Shown piece after piece: positions 12,617 to 12,958 of a stretch of DNA of 12,958 nucleotides (position 1 is the stretch's first letter; each line of letters begins with the position of its first letter). The DNA comes from Chloroflexi bacterium RBG_16_64_32 (GTDB lineage: Bacteria; Chloroflexota; Dehalococcoidia; SM23-28-2; RBG-16-64-32): positions 1 through 12,958 of the forward strand of contig MGNZ01000129.1 in NCBI GenBank assembly GCA_001795235.1. The letters run 5' to 3'. Both the position numbers and the translations under genes were made by a program. The notes under the pieces are model-generated. The model saw only the letters and a list, made by a program, of their open reading frames with translations, did not search any database and was not told where the DNA came from.

Positions 12617-12958
12617 GTGTCCTATCGCCTGTTCGTGGTCGGCAGCCGCGGTAGCCCGCTATCGCGGCGGCAGACCAGGTTAGCTCTCGACGCCCTCCGA
12701 GGGGAGCGGCCCGATGCCCGCTTCCAGATGCGGGCCATCCGCACCACCGGCGACAGGTCGCGCGCCTCCCTGAGCCAGATCGGCGGGCGCGGAGTGTTCG
12801 TCGCAGAGCTGGAGCGGGCGCTGCTGGACGGCGAGATCGACATCGCCGTGCACAGCCTGAAGGACATGCCTTCTGAGAGCACGGACGGGCTGGCCGTGGG
12901 CGCCGTCACGGAGCGCGCCGACGTACGCGACGCCCTGGTCTCGCGCAAGGCCCTGACC
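12617..12958 (+). CDS. hemC: Hydroxymethylbilane synthase (porphobilinogen deaminase), 3' end cut by window edge
   Basis: The first 114 residues of a protein of usually about 300. The enzyme joins four porphobilinogen units into hydroxymethylbilane on a dipyrromethane cofactor. The N-terminus reads FVVGSRGSPLSRRQT (GSRxSxLA-type family start), followed by AIRTTGDR, IGGRGVFVAELERALLDGEIDIAVHSLKDMPSE, which carries the conserved KD/VHSxKDxP catalytic region, and DVRDALVSR. The cofactor-holding cysteine lies beyond the edge. The start is taken as the GTG at 12617 because it is the only candidate close to the conserved motif; no strong ribosome site is seen. It is the fourth gene of the tetrapyrrole operon. 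Confidence 0.95.
   Translation, partial: MSYRLFVVGSRGSPLSRRQTRLALDALRGERPDARFQMRAIRTTGDRSRASLSQIGGRGVFVAELERALLDGEIDIAVHSLKDMPSESTDGLAVGAVTERADVRDALVSRKALT

Overview
The window is GC-rich, mostly coding DNA with the feel of a bacterial chromosome rather than a plasmid or phage. It has no tRNA, rRNA, CRISPR array or transposase. Several features point to the Chloroflexota (Dehalococcoidia or a related uncultured lineage): a free-standing EF-Tu domain-2-like mini protein, a HTH protein with an RsbRD-type domain leading a sirC-hemA-hemC cluster, and gene starts lacking Shine-Dalgarno sites. This placement is an inference; no marker here settles it.

Left part (1-4239, all minus strand). Reading in the direction of transcription, the order is a small nitroreductase, a large alkaline-phosphatase-superfamily phosphodiesterase, a haloalkane dehalogenase and a DinB-family protein that runs off the left edge. 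The dehalogenase and DinB genes are 13 bases apart and probably co-transcribed. The other gaps (155 and 208 bases) hold short hairpin repeats with a TCCGCC-NNN-GGCGGA core. One copy has apparently landed in frame inside the phosphodiesterase gene, whose stop codon lies in a seven-base tandem repeat. The phosphodiesterase carries its last metal-ligand block (GxHG...DVAPT) before its first (LLDG...), so it looks circularly permuted. This is the most unusual object in the window.

Middle (4240-6317). A Flp-type pilin-like protein with a second C-terminal membrane helix lies on the minus strand. It is followed on the plus strand by a zinc-ribbon membrane protein and a four-helix membrane protein of the PF04020 'holin' family, the last with a TATAAT box only six bases before its ATG (probably leaderless). 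The 14-mer GTTGACACCCGCCC occurs three times here, always on the plus strand, and looks like a -35 promoter module.

Right part (6318-12958). A minus-strand EF-Tu-domain-2-like protein and a membrane GGDEF + HD-GYP c-di-GMP enzyme are separated by a clear intrinsic terminator. Divergent from the latter is an AarF/UbiB/ABC1 kinase-like gene; the gap between them holds a perfect GTGAAC-N5-GTTCAC palindrome. Then comes a plus-strand tetrapyrrole operon with a good promoter: HTH/RsbRD regulator, sirC (precorrin-2 dehydrogenase), hemA (glutamyl-tRNA reductase) and hemC (hydroxymethylbilane synthase, cut by the right edge). HemA and HemC take charged glutamyl-tRNA towards uroporphyrinogen, while SirC serves the siroheme/cobalamin-type branch.
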